Program-made: the position numbers and the translations under genes
Source: Vogesella indigofera
Lineage (GTDB): Bacteria > Pseudomonadota > Gammaproteobacteria > Burkholderiales > Chromobacteriaceae
NCBI RefSeq assembly: GCF_003633895.1
Contig: NZ_RBID01000015.1
Location: 248,001-312,000, forward strand
Direction: 5' to 3'
DNA length: 64,000 nt
In this document: positions 10,013-18,271 of the stretch, piece by piece
Numbering within the stretch: position 1 is the first letter of the stretch
Layout of the letters: each line of letters opens with the position of its first letter
The notes under the pieces: model-generated
What the model was told of the DNA's origin: nothing
Database searches by the model: none
Seen by the model: only the letters and a program-made list of their open reading frames with translations

Positions 10013-10136
10013 GCCGCTTAGCGCCGCTAACAACACCTCGCAGCGCACCCGAGCCAAGGCGCGCCGACGCAGACAGTACAAGTCGTACGGCAAGGAGGCG
10101 CAACGCAGGATCAGGAGTTTGGTCAGCGGCTCTTAG
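10013..10136. repeat. small intergenic repeat (family R2), copy 2
   Basis: About 120 bp that reproduces the element at 2951-3063 in opposite orientation, with ends GCCGCTAACAACACC and TTTGGTCAGCGGC and the same core around CAGACAGTACA...CGTACGGCAAG. It begins about 40 bases behind the stop of the MBL gene and abuts the R1 element. Confidence 0.75.
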
Positions 10137-10137
10137 C

Positions 10138-10283
10138 ACCTGTTCAAAGTCTCGCGCGCTCACGCGAGACAAGGCGAAAACGACTGAGGAAGCGGAGTTT
10201 ACATGGGGTAAATGAGCATTCCGAAGTCGTTTTCAACGCCGTATCGCCCCATTGAAATCAATCGCAGCAGACATTGAACAGGT
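10138..10283. repeat. MITE-like element (family R1), copy 1, with 15-bp inverted ends
   Basis: About 146 bp bounded by ACCTGTTCAAAGTCT (10138-10152) and AGACATTGAACAGGT (10269-10283), which pair as inverted repeats with one mismatch. The same element occurs in reverse orientation at 21574-21721. Inside are a short palindrome (TCTCGCG...CGCGAGA) and GTCGTTTTCAACGCCGTATCGCC. It codes for nothing and starts directly behind the stop codon of the DUF1993 gene. Confidence 0.8.
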
Positions 10284-10285
10284 TC

Positions 10286-10792
10286 TTAGCCGCCGCCCAG
10301 GTAGTCCCCCTTGCCCAGCGGCACGCCGTTGTGACGCAGGATGTCGTAGGCGGTGGTGAGGTGGAAGTAGAAGTTGGGCAGCACGAAATACTGCAGGTAG
10401 TCCTGGCCGGTGAAATTCAGCGTCTGGTTGGGAAACTTCATCACGATGTCGCGCGCTTCGCTGCCGTCGAACTGCGCCGCTTGCAAACCCTGCAGAAACA
10501 GCACGGTCCTGGCGATACGCTGCTGCAGTTCGTCGAAACCGGTTTCGGTATCCGGATAACTGGGGATCTCCACCCCCGCCAGCCGTGCGCCACAGCCCTT
10601 GGCGGTGTCGGTGACAATCTGCACCTGGCGAATCAGCGGGAACATGTCCGGCGCCAGCCGCGCCTGCAGCAATACGGCGGCGTCGAAATGACGGCTCTCG
10701 GCATTGCGCAGCGCCTTGTCCAGGATGGCGGACAGATTGGCCAGCCCGCGCAACAGCGGCGGTATCGCGGCCTGATACATGGAAAGCGGCAT
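10286..10792 (-). CDS. DUF1993 family protein
   Basis: Protein of 168 residues of the DUF1993 family, an uncharacterised bacterial family distantly related to DinB-like four-helix proteins. The sequence begins MPLSMYQAAIPPLLRGL and contains typical family segments (LAPDMFPLIRQVQ; NFTGQDYLQYFVLPNFYFHLTTAYDILRHNG). It has a ribosome site (GAGGGAG) eight bases before ATG 10792. Its TAA lies directly against the R1 repeat, so the insertion has spared the reading frame but taken the place of any downstream terminator. No function can be given. Confidence 0.88.
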   Translation of the reverse strand: MPLSMYQAAIPPLLRGLANLSAILDKALRNAESRHFDAAVLLQARLAPDMFPLIRQVQIVTDTAKGCGARLAGVEIPSYPDTETGFDELQQRIARTVLFLQGLQAAQFDGSEARDIVMKFPNQTLNFTGQDYLQYFVLPNFYFHLTTAYDILRHNGVPLGKGDYLGGG

Positions 10793-10895
10793 GATGGCTC
10801 CCTCGGTCGGTGTGGCGGCCAGGGTTGGCCGCCGGAACAACTTCACCATAGCCGATAGTCCGGCAAGCAGCCCCGTTCTTGTGCCACCTTCCGCC

Positions 10896-10924
10896 AACAA
10901 AAAACCGGCCCGCAGGCCGGTTTC
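10896..10924 (-). terminator. Rho-independent terminator of the ThDP-enzyme gene
   Basis: On the minus strand AAACCGGCC/GGCCGGTTT (10902-10910 with 10915-10923, loop of four) runs into TTTTTTGTTG. It lies about 20 bases after the stop of the gene that ends at 10942. Confidence 0.88.
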
Positions 10925-10941
10925 CTCACGTCTGGCAAAGC

Positions 10942-12663
10942 TCAGTCGCGTGCCAGCGCCGCCTGGGTGATGGTGGACAGCGTGGCGCGGGTGCTGATGA
11001 TGTCCGGCGGCAGGCGGATTTCCAGCAGCGTGCCGTTCGGGCGCGCCAGTGCGCGTTCCAGCGCGGCGTCGAACTCGTCGTTGCTGGCGATGCGCTCGGC
11101 GGCGTAGCCGTAGGCGCCGGCCAGCTGGCAGAAGTCCGGGTTGCCCAGTTGGGTGCCGCTGATGCGGTTGGGGTACTCGCGCTCCTGGTGCATGCGGATG
11201 GTGCCGTACACGCCGTTGTTGAGCAGCAGGATGATGGATTTGCCGCCGTGCTGCAGTGCTGTGGCCAGCTCCTGGCCGTTCATCAGGAAGTCGCCGTCGC
11301 CGGCGATGGTGAAGGCGGTGCGGCCGGTGGCGAGGTTGGCCGCAATGCCGGCCGGCACGCCGTAGCCCATGGCGCCGTTGGTGGGCGCCAGCTGGGTTTT
11401 GTGGCCTTTCGCCACGCCGTGGTACTGGAAGTAGCGGTGAATCCAGCTGGCGAAGTTGCCGGCGCCGTTGGTGATGACCGCGTCGGCCGGCAGCTGGCGC
11501 TGCAGGCTGGCGATCACGCGCGGCAGGTCGATGTCGCCGCTGATGCCTTCGCTCAGCCCAGCCAGGCGCTGCGGCACCAGGTTGGCGCGGTAGTCGGCGT
11601 TCAGCTGCCGGCTCCAGGCCTGCCAGCGCGGGGCGGCGGACGGCACCGGCAAGGCGGCCAGCGCCTGTGCGGCGGCGTTGACGCCGGACTGAATCGCCAC
11701 ATCGGCCTGGTACACGCGGTCCAGCTCGTCGCCCTGCGGCAGGATGTGCACCAGTTGCTGCTGGCTGCGCGGCGCCTGCAGCAGGGTGTAGCCGCCGGTA
11801 GTCATCTCGCCGAGGCGAGCGCCGATGGCGATGATCAGGTCGCTGTTGCGGACGTTGGCCGCAAGCGGAGGGTTGATACCGATGCCGACATCGCCGGCAT
11901 ACAGCGGGTGATGGTTGTCGAAGGTGTCCTGAAAGCGAAAGGCGTTGCCCACCGGCAGCTGCCAGCGCTCGGCAAAGGCTTGCAGCGCGGCGGCGCCTGC
12001 GGCGTCCCAGCCACTGCCGCCGGCAATGACCAGCGGGCGCTCGGCCTGTTCCAGCAGGCCTTGCAGCGCGGCGATGCCGGCCGGGTCCGGATACGGGGTG
12101 GCTGCTTCCACCCGTGGCAAAGCCTGCAGGCTGTCGGCCACCGGCTGCACCAGCATGTCTTCCGGCAATACCAGCACCACCGGGCCGGGGCGGCCGTTCA
12201 TGGCGGCGGCGAAGGCGCGGCTGATGTATTCCGGGATGCGGTGGGCATCGTCGATGCGCTCCACGCGCTTGGCCATGCCCTTGGTGGACGGGCCGAAGTA
12301 CACGCTGTAGTCCATCTCCTGGAACGCTTCGCGGTCGCGACAATCGCTGCCCACGTCGCCCACCAGCAGCACCATGGGGGTGGAATCCTGGAACGCGGTA
12401 TGCACGCCGATGCTGGCATTGGTGGCACCGGGGCCACGCGTGACCAGGCACACGCCGGGGCGGCGCGTGAGCTTGCCGTGCGCCTCGGCCATGAAGGCGG
12501 CGCCGCCTTCGTTACGGCAAGCGATAAAACGGATCTGCTCGCGGCTGCGATAGAAGCCGTCCAGTACCGCCAGGTAGCTTTCGCCCGGCACGCCAAAGGC
12601 AATGTCCACACCCTGTGCCACCAGGCACTCCACCAGCAGATGCCCTGCCAACTTGCTGTTCAT
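10942..12663 (-). CDS. thiamine diphosphate-dependent enzyme, acetolactate synthase-like
   Basis: Protein of 573 residues with the three-domain build of the acetolactate synthase/benzoylformate decarboxylase superfamily. The N-terminal pyrimidine-binding domain carries the catalytic glutamate context RNEGGAAFMAEAHGKLTRRPG near residue 51. A central domain follows, then a C-terminal pyrophosphate domain with GDGDFLMNGQELATA and NNGVYGTIRMHQE as the ThDP-magnesium motif. It stands alone, with no ilvN-type regulatory subunit next to it, so it is probably a catabolic or substrate-specific enzyme rather than the biosynthetic IlvB. The substrate cannot be read from the sequence. The start at 12663 aligns with family N-termini, and the gene ends at a good terminator. 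Confidence 0.88.
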   Translation of the reverse strand: MNSKLAGHLLVECLVAQGVDIAFGVPGESYLAVLDGFYRSREQIRFIACRNEGGAAFMAEAHGKLTRRPGVCLVTRGPGATNASIGVHTAFQDSTPMVLLVGDVGSDCRDREAFQEMDYSVYFGPSTKGMAKRVERIDDAHRIPEYISRAFAAAMNGRPGPVVLVLPEDMLVQPVADSLQALPRVEAATPYPDPAGIAALQGLLEQAERPLVIAGGSGWDAAGAAALQAFAERWQLPVGNAFRFQDTFDNHHPLYAGDVGIGINPPLAANVRNSDLIIAIGARLGEMTTGGYTLLQAPRSQQQLVHILPQGDELDRVYQADVAIQSGVNAAAQALAALPVPSAAPRWQAWSRQLNADYRANLVPQRLAGLSEGISGDIDLPRVIASLQRQLPADAVITNGAGNFASWIHRYFQYHGVAKGHKTQLAPTNGAMGYGVPAGIAANLATGRTAFTIAGDGDFLMNGQELATALQHGGKSIILLLNNGVYGTIRMHQEREYPNRISGTQLGNPDFCQLAGAYGYAAERIASNDEFDAALERALARPNGTLLEIRLPPDIISTRATLSTITQAALARD

Positions 12664-12816
12664 GCATTACCCCCTTGTCGGTGATGAGTTGTCCTCACGC
12701 GGCCAACCTTAGCAGCCACGCGTCTGGCAGGCCGCTTCGGCCTGCCGCAAAACAGTCACGGCCGGGAGCCATGCTCCCGACAAAATGCAGTACAACGGCG
12801 CTGGCAGGGCCTGATG

Positions 12817-15800
12817 TCAGGCAGCCGGCGTCAACGCCTTCAGCAACGCACTGGCCGGATGCGGCAGCGCCACGTCGTCCATCAGCGCCACCTGGCAGCG
12901 GCAGGAGTAGCCGGTAGCCAGCAGCGGGCTGTCGTCACGCTGGCCGGCCACGATGCCTTGCCAGCTCTGGCGATAGATGGTTTCCGACAGCGCGCGCTTG
13001 TCGGCCTCGTGGCCGAAGGTGCCGGCCATGCCGCAGCAGCCGCTGGCGCGGGTGGCCAGGTTCAGGCCGCAGGCGGCGAACACTTTCTGCCAATCGCCCA
13101 CCGCCGCCGGGGCGTTGGTTTTCTCGGTGCAGTGCGGCAGCAGGGTGTAGCTTGCTCCGCTGGTAGCCCGCGCGTCGGCTGGCAGTTCGGCCAGTCGGCT
13201 GGCCAGCCATTCCTGCAGCAGCTGTACCTTGGGCAACTCGCCTGCCAGTACCAACTTGGCGTATTCGCTGCGGTAGGTCAGCGTCATCGATGGGTCGATG
13301 CCCACCAGCGGCAGGCCGCTGGCCGCCAGCTGTTGCAGGCTGGCCACGTTGGCCGCAGCCACTTTTTCAAAGCGGGCGAGGAAGCCATGCACGTGCAGCG
13401 GCTTGCCGTTGGCGCGGAACGGCGCCAGCAGCGGCACAAAGCCCAGCCGCTGCAGCAGCGCGCACACGTCCAGCACCAGCGGGGTTTCGAAGTAGCTGGT
13501 AAACGCGTCCTGCACCACGATCACCGCGCGGGCGCGCTCCGCCGCCGGCAAGGCCGCCAGCGCCTTTGCACTGGCCACCGCCACACCGCGGCGCGCGAGC
13601 TCGGCCTGCAGGTTGATGCCGGACAGCAGCGGGCTTTCCACCAGATTCAGCTTGCGCATCAGCATGCGGCCAACCTTGCTGCCGATCACGCCGTTGTACA
13701 GCCACGGCAGGCGTGCTGCCAGCGGCAGCGTATGTTCCAGCCCGCCGATCAGGTAGTCCTTGAGCGGGCGCAAGTAACGGCCGTAGTACAGCTCCAGGAA
13801 CTTGGCGCGGAAGCTCGGCACATCCACTTTCACCGGGCACTGGCCAACGCAGGATTTGCACGCCAGGCAGCCGTCCATCGCTTCCTTCACTTCGTGCGAG
13901 AAGTCGGCCTCGCCGCGGCGCTTGCCCAGCGTGTTGGCAATGCGCGCCGGCAGGCCGGCGACAAAGCCGCGGGCGCGCAGCGCACGGCTGGCGCTGAGCG
14001 GGTCGCTGCCCTGCGCGGCCAGCTGGCGCAGCCATTCGCGCAGCAGCGAGGCGCGGCCTTTCGGGGAGTGGCGCCGCTCGCGGGTGCCCTTCCACGACGG
14101 GCACATCGCGTCGTCCGGGTCGAAGTTGTAGCAGGCGCCGTTGCCGTTGCAGTGCAGCGCCTCGTCGTAGTGCTGGCGCACGGCGATGGGGATGGTGCGG
14201 TCCAGCTGGCCACGGGTGGTAACGCCGTCCACCTTCCACAAGCCGTCTGGCGTCGGCGCGGCGATCTTGCCCGGGTTGAGCTGGTTGTACGGGTCGAACG
14301 CCGCCTTGATCTGCTGCAGCCGCGGGTACAGCGGGCCGAAGAAGGCCGGCGCGTACTCGGAGCGCACGCCCTTGCCGTGCTCGCCCCACAGCAGGCCGTG
14401 GTATTTCTGGGTGAGCGCCACCACGCCGTCGGTGATGCTGCGCACCAGCCCTTCCTGCGCCGGGTCTTTCATGTCGATGGCCGGGCGCACATGCAGCACG
14501 CCGGCATCGACGTGGCCGAACATGCCGTAGCGCACGCCGTGGCTGTCCAGCAGCGCGCGGAATTCGGCGATGTAGTCGGCCAGGTGTTCCGGCGGCACCG
14601 CGGTGTCTTCCACGAACGGGATCGGCCGGCGGCTGTCGTTGACGTTGCCGAGCAGGCCCACCGATTTCTTGCGCATGCCCCAGATGCGGCCAACCGCGGC
14701 GCCGCGCGCCACGGTGTGGCCCTGACGGCCATGGCTGTCGCCCTCGGCGCTCAGCTGCGCACCGATGGCGGCCAACTTGGCTTCCAGCGCGGCATCGCTG
14801 TCGGCGAGGAATTCCACCAGGTTGATGCCCTGCGCCGGAGTGGCGTCGTCCGGAAAGAACTCGCGCACGCCATGCCACACGATGTCCTGCCGCGCTAGGT
14901 TCAGCACCGTGGAATCCACCGTTTCGATGGAGGCGGCGCCCAGCTGCATCAGCGCCGGCGCGTCGCGCAGCGCGGCATCGAAGCTGGCGTAGCGCACGTT
15001 CACCAGCGCGCTGGCGCGCGGGATCGCCAGCACGTTCAGCCTGGCCTCGACGATGAAGCCCAGTGTGCCTTCCGAACCGCACAGGATGTTGTTGAGGTTG
15101 AAGCGGCCGGCGTCGTCGCGGATGTGCGCCAGGTCGTAGCCGGTCAGGCAGCGGTTGAGCTTGGGAAACTTGTCGGCTATCAGCGCCGCGTCGTCGCGAC
15201 GGATGTCGTCCAGCAGGCGGTGCACCGCGCCAACGCGGTCGTCACGGCGGCGGATGGCGGCAAACTCGGCCTCGGGGAGCGGAGCGGAGTGCCACAACGT
15301 GCCATCCAGCAGCACGGTGTCCAGCGCCAGCACGTGGTCGCGGGTTTTGCCGTACAGGCAGGAGCCCTGGCCGCTGGCGTCGGTGTTGATCATGCCGCCG
15401 ATGGTGGCCCGGTTGGAGGTGGACAGCTCCGGCGCAAAGAACAGCCCGTGCGCCTTCAGCGCGGCATTGAGCTGGTCTTTCACCACGCCACCCTGTACCC
15501 GCACCCAGCGCTCTGCGGCGTTGATTTCCAGGATGCGGTTCATGTGGCGCGAGATGTCGACGATCACGCCGTGGCCCAGTGACTGGCCGTTGGTGCCGGT
15601 GCCGCCGCCACGGGCGTTGAAGCTCAGGCCCTGGAAGCGCTGCTCGCCGGCCAGGCGGGCAATGCGGATCACGTCGTCGTTATCGCGCGGGAACACCACC
15701 AGCTGCGGCAGCACCTGGTAGATGGAGTTGTCGGTGGACAGCACGGTCCGGTCGGCATAAGCGTGGCTGATCTCGCCGGCAAAGCCGCGCACGGCCAGTT

Positions 15801-15861
15801 CGGCCGCAAAGTCGAGGTACAGCGTGTCGCTGGTGGGGGTGGTATGCAGACGGGGAATCAT
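12817..15861 (-). CDS. ydiJ: FAD-binding and Fe-S dehydrogenase, YdiJ type (probable D-2-hydroxyglutarate dehydrogenase)
   Basis: Large protein of about 1014 residues, the size of E. coli YdiJ (1018). The N-terminal half is an FAD-linked oxidase (PCMH fold: RGGGTGTNGQSLGHGVIVD near residue 90; then the C-terminal cap with GHVDAGVLHVRP). A 4Fe-4S segment follows (CLACKSCVGQCP, near residue 660), then a CCG domain (HCTEKTN; GCCGMAGTFGHE). Members oxidise D-2-hydroxyglutarate to 2-oxoglutarate and feed electrons to the respiratory chain. The gene upstream encodes an HglS-type enzyme that makes D-2-hydroxyglutarate from 2-oxoadipate, which supports this role. A terminator separates the two genes. 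The start MIPRLHTTPTSDTLYLDF at 15861 was chosen on homology; its ribosome site is weak. Confidence 0.9.
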   Translation of the reverse strand: MIPRLHTTPTSDTLYLDFAAELAVRGFAGEISHAYADRTVLSTDNSIYQVLPQLVVFPRDNDDVIRIARLAGEQRFQGLSFNARGGGTGTNGQSLGHGVIVDISRHMNRILEINAAERWVRVQGGVVKDQLNAALKAHGLFFAPELSTSNRATIGGMINTDASGQGSCLYGKTRDHVLALDTVLLDGTLWHSAPLPEAEFAAIRRRDDRVGAVHRLLDDIRRDDAALIADKFPKLNRCLTGYDLAHIRDDAGRFNLNNILCGSEGTLGFIVEARLNVLAIPRASALVNVRYASFDAALRDAPALMQLGAASIETVDSTVLNLARQDIVWHGVREFFPDDATPAQGINLVEFLADSDAALEAKLAAIGAQLSAEGDSHGRQGHTVARGAAVGRIWGMRKKSVGLLGNVNDSRRPIPFVEDTAVPPEHLADYIAEFRALLDSHGVRYGMFGHVDAGVLHVRPAIDMKDPAQEGLVRSITDGVVALTQKYHGLLWGEHGKGVRSEYAPAFFGPLYPRLQQIKAAFDPYNQLNPGKIAAPTPDGLWKVDGVTTRGQLDRTIPIAVRQHYDEALHCNGNGACYNFDPDDAMCPSWKGTRERRHSPKGRASLLREWLRQLAAQGSDPLSASRALRARGFVAGLPARIANTLGKRRGEADFSHEVKEAMDGCLACKSCVGQCPVKVDVPSFRAKFLELYYGRYLRPLKDYLIGGLEHTLPLAARLPWLYNGVIGSKVGRMLMRKLNLVESPLLSGINLQAELARRGVAVASAKALAALPAAERARAVIVVQDAFTSYFETPLVLDVCALLQRLGFVPLLAPFRANGKPLHVHGFLARFEKVAAANVASLQQLAASGLPLVGIDPSMTLTYRSEYAKLVLAGELPKVQLLQEWLASRLAELPADARATSGASYTLLPHCTEKTNAPAAVGDWQKVFAACGLNLATRASGCCGMAGTFGHEADKRALSETIYRQSWQGIVAGQRDDSPLLATGYSCRCQVALMDDVALPHPASALLKALTPAA

Positions 15862-15880
15862 GTGTGTGTTCAGGCTAAAG

Positions 15881-15890
15881 GTTGGCCGCA
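15881..15890 (+). repeat. GTTGGCCGCA motif in the ydiJ 5' region
   Basis: A single AAAGGTTGGCCGCAGG copy lies between the terminator of the upstream gene and the ydiJ start, inside the probable ydiJ leader. Confidence 0.6.
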
Positions 15891-15895
15891 GGCCG

Positions 15896-15929
15896 GAAAA
15901 AGACCTGCCCCGGTACGCAGGGCAGGTCA
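15896..15929 (-). terminator. Rho-independent terminator between the DUF1338 gene and ydiJ
   Basis: On the minus strand GACCTGCCC/GGGCAGGTC (15902-15910 with 15920-15928) is followed by TTTTTCC. It lies 45 bases after the stop of the HglS-type gene. ydiJ therefore needs readthrough or its own promoter in the short gap. Confidence 0.85.
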
Positions 15930-15972
15930 AGCAGGCAACAAGGAGCCGTTACCCAGAGAGATCAGACTGCGC

Positions 15973-17019
15973 TCAGCAAGCGGCGGCGGTCATCTTGAAG
16001 ATGCCCTGCGCGTTGGAGCTGTCGAAGCGCAGATCCAGCTTGTCGTTGCCGGCTTCGTCGGTGTAACGGTCGCGGGTGATGAATTCGTAGAACGAGCCCG
16101 GCACGATGCGGCTGACGCGCTGGCCGTCGGCGTCGATGAACTCGCGCTCCACCTGTGCCGCCTTGAACGCGGTCTGGCGTACGCGGCCGCTGGCGGACAC
16201 TTCCACCTTGTCCTTGATCGGCTGGCCCTTGGCGCGCAGCTCGTCGGCGGTGGCGAACACGTCCGCCACGTGGTCGGTGGCGTGGTTGAAGGCGTTGCCC
16301 TCGGTGGAGATCCACGCCATTTCGGCGGATTCCTGCAGCAGGGTGTGGTAGTCGGCCAGTGTCGGCGTGGCGTGCTGCACGTCGAAGCAACCCACCAGCT
16401 TGGGCAGCAGGCTGGCTGCATCGGCGAACGGCAGTTCGCGGTTGTCGGACAGCGTGGCCAGCAGCGCCTTGTCGGCGGTGGACAACGGATCGCGCGAGGT
16501 GGATACCACGTTGTCTACCGCCGCCTGGAAGGCCGGCGAGAACTGGTCCACGTGCAGCTCGGACACGAAGAACTGCGCCACCTGTTCCGGCGCATCCTGA
16601 TGACAGTAGGCGCGGCCGGTCATCTTCAGGCGCGGCAGCGGGTACACGTCGGCGACGGCAAAGCCCAGCGGCTCCAGCACGCGCTTGAAGGCCAACTCGC
16701 CCTGCGGCAGCGCGCCGGTGTTGGCGGCGGCCACGGTGCGCAGCGCGCCGTGGTCGAATACCACCTGGCCGCCGGCGGCCAGCTTGTCGGCGACGTAGCG
16801 CTTGCCTTCCGGCACCGCGTCCAGGTTCTTCGCGAACAGCAGCATGTTCATCGCCTGCGCCAGTACCAGACGCGATACCTGCTCGCCGGCCGGCTCGGCC
16901 AGCAGTACGTCTTCGACCTTGATCATGGTGAACAGCTCGGCGGCGGCTTTTTCACCGGCTACCTGTACCAGCAGTTTGTGCAGTTGGCTGTTGGCGGCGG
17001 ACGCTTGAGTTTGTGTCAT
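15973..17019 (-). CDS. hglS: DUF1338 protein, probable 2-oxoadipate dioxygenase/decarboxylase (HglS-like)
   Basis: Protein of 348 residues of the DUF1338/YdcJ family. The characterised member HglS is an iron(II) enzyme that turns 2-oxoadipate into D-2-hydroxyglutarate in lysine catabolism. The metal and substrate residues I recall for HglS (His70, Arg74, His226, Glu294) have clear counterparts: His90 and Arg94 in DHGALRT, His246 in NAFNHATD and Glu312 in GSFYEFITRD. The spacing is 4, 152 and 66 residues, nearly the same. The protein is about 110 residues shorter than HglS and YdcJ, so the substrate could be a related 2-oxoacid. The product would be consumed by the YdiJ-type dehydrogenase encoded downstream, and a LysR regulator is divergent. 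Confidence 0.85.
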   Translation of the reverse strand: MTQTQASAANSQLHKLLVQVAGEKAAAELFTMIKVEDVLLAEPAGEQVSRLVLAQAMNMLLFAKNLDAVPEGKRYVADKLAAGGQVVFDHGALRTVAAANTGALPQGELAFKRVLEPLGFAVADVYPLPRLKMTGRAYCHQDAPEQVAQFFVSELHVDQFSPAFQAAVDNVVSTSRDPLSTADKALLATLSDNRELPFADAASLLPKLVGCFDVQHATPTLADYHTLLQESAEMAWISTEGNAFNHATDHVADVFATADELRAKGQPIKDKVEVSASGRVRQTAFKAAQVEREFIDADGQRVSRIVPGSFYEFITRDRYTDEAGNDKLDLRFDSSNAQGIFKMTAAAC

Positions 17020-17071
17020 TTGTGAATACCCTTCCCTGAGTGTGCGATATGGCCGGCGATCTGTCGGTGAT

Positions 17072-17098
17072 CTTTGCTGCGGCGTTGATGAAGCAAAG
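17072..17098. promoter_or_regulatory. inverted repeat in the hglS-lysR divergent region, candidate LysR operator
   Basis: CTTTGCT (17072-17078) and AGCAAAG (17092-17098) form a 7-bp inverted repeat with a 13-base spacer. It lies 53 bases before the hglS start and 73 bases before the lysR start. Position and symmetry suit a LysR-type regulator; the exact T-N11-A core is not clear. Confidence 0.45.
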
Positions 17099-17170
17099 TG
17101 TCACGGCTTTCCCTGTCGCGCTCAAGCGATGTATTCTGCTGACTTCATTCCGTAAACTCATGAACTCGCC

Positions 17171-18097
17171 ATGCGCCGCACCCTCCCCTCGCTGATGGCC
17201 CTGCAGTGTTTCGAAGCTGCAGTGCGCCACCTGAGCTTTACCCGCGCCGCCGAGGAGCTGAACCTGACGCAAAGCGCGGTCAGCCGCCAGATCCGCGGCC
17301 TGGAAGACTTCATCGGCCGCCCCTTGTTCGAGCGCGTCAAGCAGCGGCTGGTGCTGACCGTGGCCGGCGAGGCCTACGCCGCCGCGGTGCAGGACGTGCT
17401 CGATCGCGCCGAGGCCGCCACGCTGCAGCTGATGGCCTATCGCGGCGAAGGCGGCGTGCTGACGGTGGCCATGCTGCCCACCTTCGGCTCACGCTGGCTG
17501 GTGCCGCGGCTGGTGGATTTCAGCGCGCGCTACCCGGACATCCAGCTCAATCTGGTGACCCAGGTGCGGCCGTTCGATTTCGACAAGGTGGAAGCCGACG
17601 TGGCGATCCACTTCGGCCCGGCGCTGTGGCCAGGGGCGATCTGTCACCGGCTGATGGGCGAGGACATCGTGCCGGTGTGCGCGCCCGGCCTGCTGAAAAA
17701 ACCGCTGAGCGATGTGCGCGAGCTGCTGGACTACACCCTGCTGCAGCACACCACCCGGCCGCAGGCGTGGAACGACTGGCTGTCCGCCGCCGGCCTGCAG
17801 GACATGGACACCCATCAGGCCAGCCTGCTGAGCGGGCCCCGCTTCGAGCACTTCTTCATGGTGATCCAGGCCGCCATCTCCGGCCTCGGCATCGCGGTGC
17901 TGCCGCAGTTTCTGGTGGCGGAGGAACTGGCCAGCGGCCGGCTGCAGCTGGCGCTGGACCAGCCGGTGCGCAGCCAGCACGCCTACTATCTGGTGCACCC
18001 GGCCACCCGCACCGACGTCTACAAGGTGCGCGTGTTCCGCGACTGGCTGCTGGCACAGGCGGCACAGGAGGAGGCGGCGCTCTCATCGCCCGGATAA
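17171..18097 (+). CDS. LysR-family transcriptional regulator (GcvA-like)
   Basis: DNA-binding regulator of 308 residues. The N-terminal winged helix-turn-helix (about residues 5-65) contains LSFTRAAEELNLTQSAVSRQIRGLED, the standard LysR recognition region. The C-terminal ligand-binding domain is of the GcvA type (LPTFGSRWLVPRL; ISGLGIAVLPQFLVAEEL). It is transcribed away from the hglS-like gene with 151 bases between starts, which strongly suggests that it controls hglS and perhaps ydiJ, with the 2-oxoacid or a lysine breakdown product as inducer. Curiously, parts of its 3' end are found again at 18727-18792 and 18874-18920, mixed with REP-like repeats. Confidence 0.93.
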   Translation: MRRTLPSLMALQCFEAAVRHLSFTRAAEELNLTQSAVSRQIRGLEDFIGRPLFERVKQRLVLTVAGEAYAAAVQDVLDRAEAATLQLMAYRGEGGVLTVAMLPTFGSRWLVPRLVDFSARYPDIQLNLVTQVRPFDFDKVEADVAIHFGPALWPGAICHRLMGEDIVPVCAPGLLKKPLSDVRELLDYTLLQHTTRPQAWNDWLSAAGLQDMDTHQASLLSGPRFEHFFMVIQAAISGLGIAVLPQFLVAEELASGRLQLALDQPVRSQHAYYLVHPATRTDVYKVRVFRDWLLAQAAQEEAALSSPG

Positions 18098-18187
18098 ACT
18101 CGTGAACCGGATAAACCCGTAGCCCGGATAAACCCATAGGAAAATCAGGCACCGACTCCCCGGATGCGCCTGCGGCTTATCCGGGCT
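18086..18187. repeat. REP-like palindromic repeats behind the lysR gene
   Basis: Several GCCCGGATAAAC units run into a REP-type palindrome CCCGGATGCGCCTGCGGCTT (18159-18178) closed by ATCCGGG. The palindrome is almost identical to one at 18829-18855, and a looser version lies at 26890-26970. Such elements sit outside genes and are usually moved by RAYT transposases; no RAYT gene is in the window. Confidence 0.7.
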
Positions 18188-18211
18188 ACCCGAGGCAACC
18201 CGGGGCCGCGT

Positions 18212-18256
18212 AAAAACTTGGCCGCAAGCGCACACGGCCATGCGGCCAACCTTGCG
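18212..18256 (-). terminator. stem-loop terminator from an imperfect inverted GTTGGCCGCA pair
   Basis: On the minus strand TTGGCCGCA and TGCGGCCAA pair (18241-18249 with 18218-18226) and are followed by GTTTTTA. It stands about 20 bases behind the small membrane-protein gene. One arm has lost the full motif (ACTTGGCCGCA). Confidence 0.65.
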
Positions 18257-18271
18257 CCGCACGGGCAGACC

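Noticed and set aside
10286-12451. Minus-strand frame of 721 codons joining the DUF1993 and ThDP-enzyme regions
   Set aside because: Only its last 168 codons are a real gene. The rest reads out of frame through the ThDP-enzyme gene and across its terminator.
12726-12746. Hairpin GGCAGGCC/GGCCTGCC as a terminator of ydiJ
   Set aside because: The stem is good but no T run follows on the minus strand, so termination is not supported.
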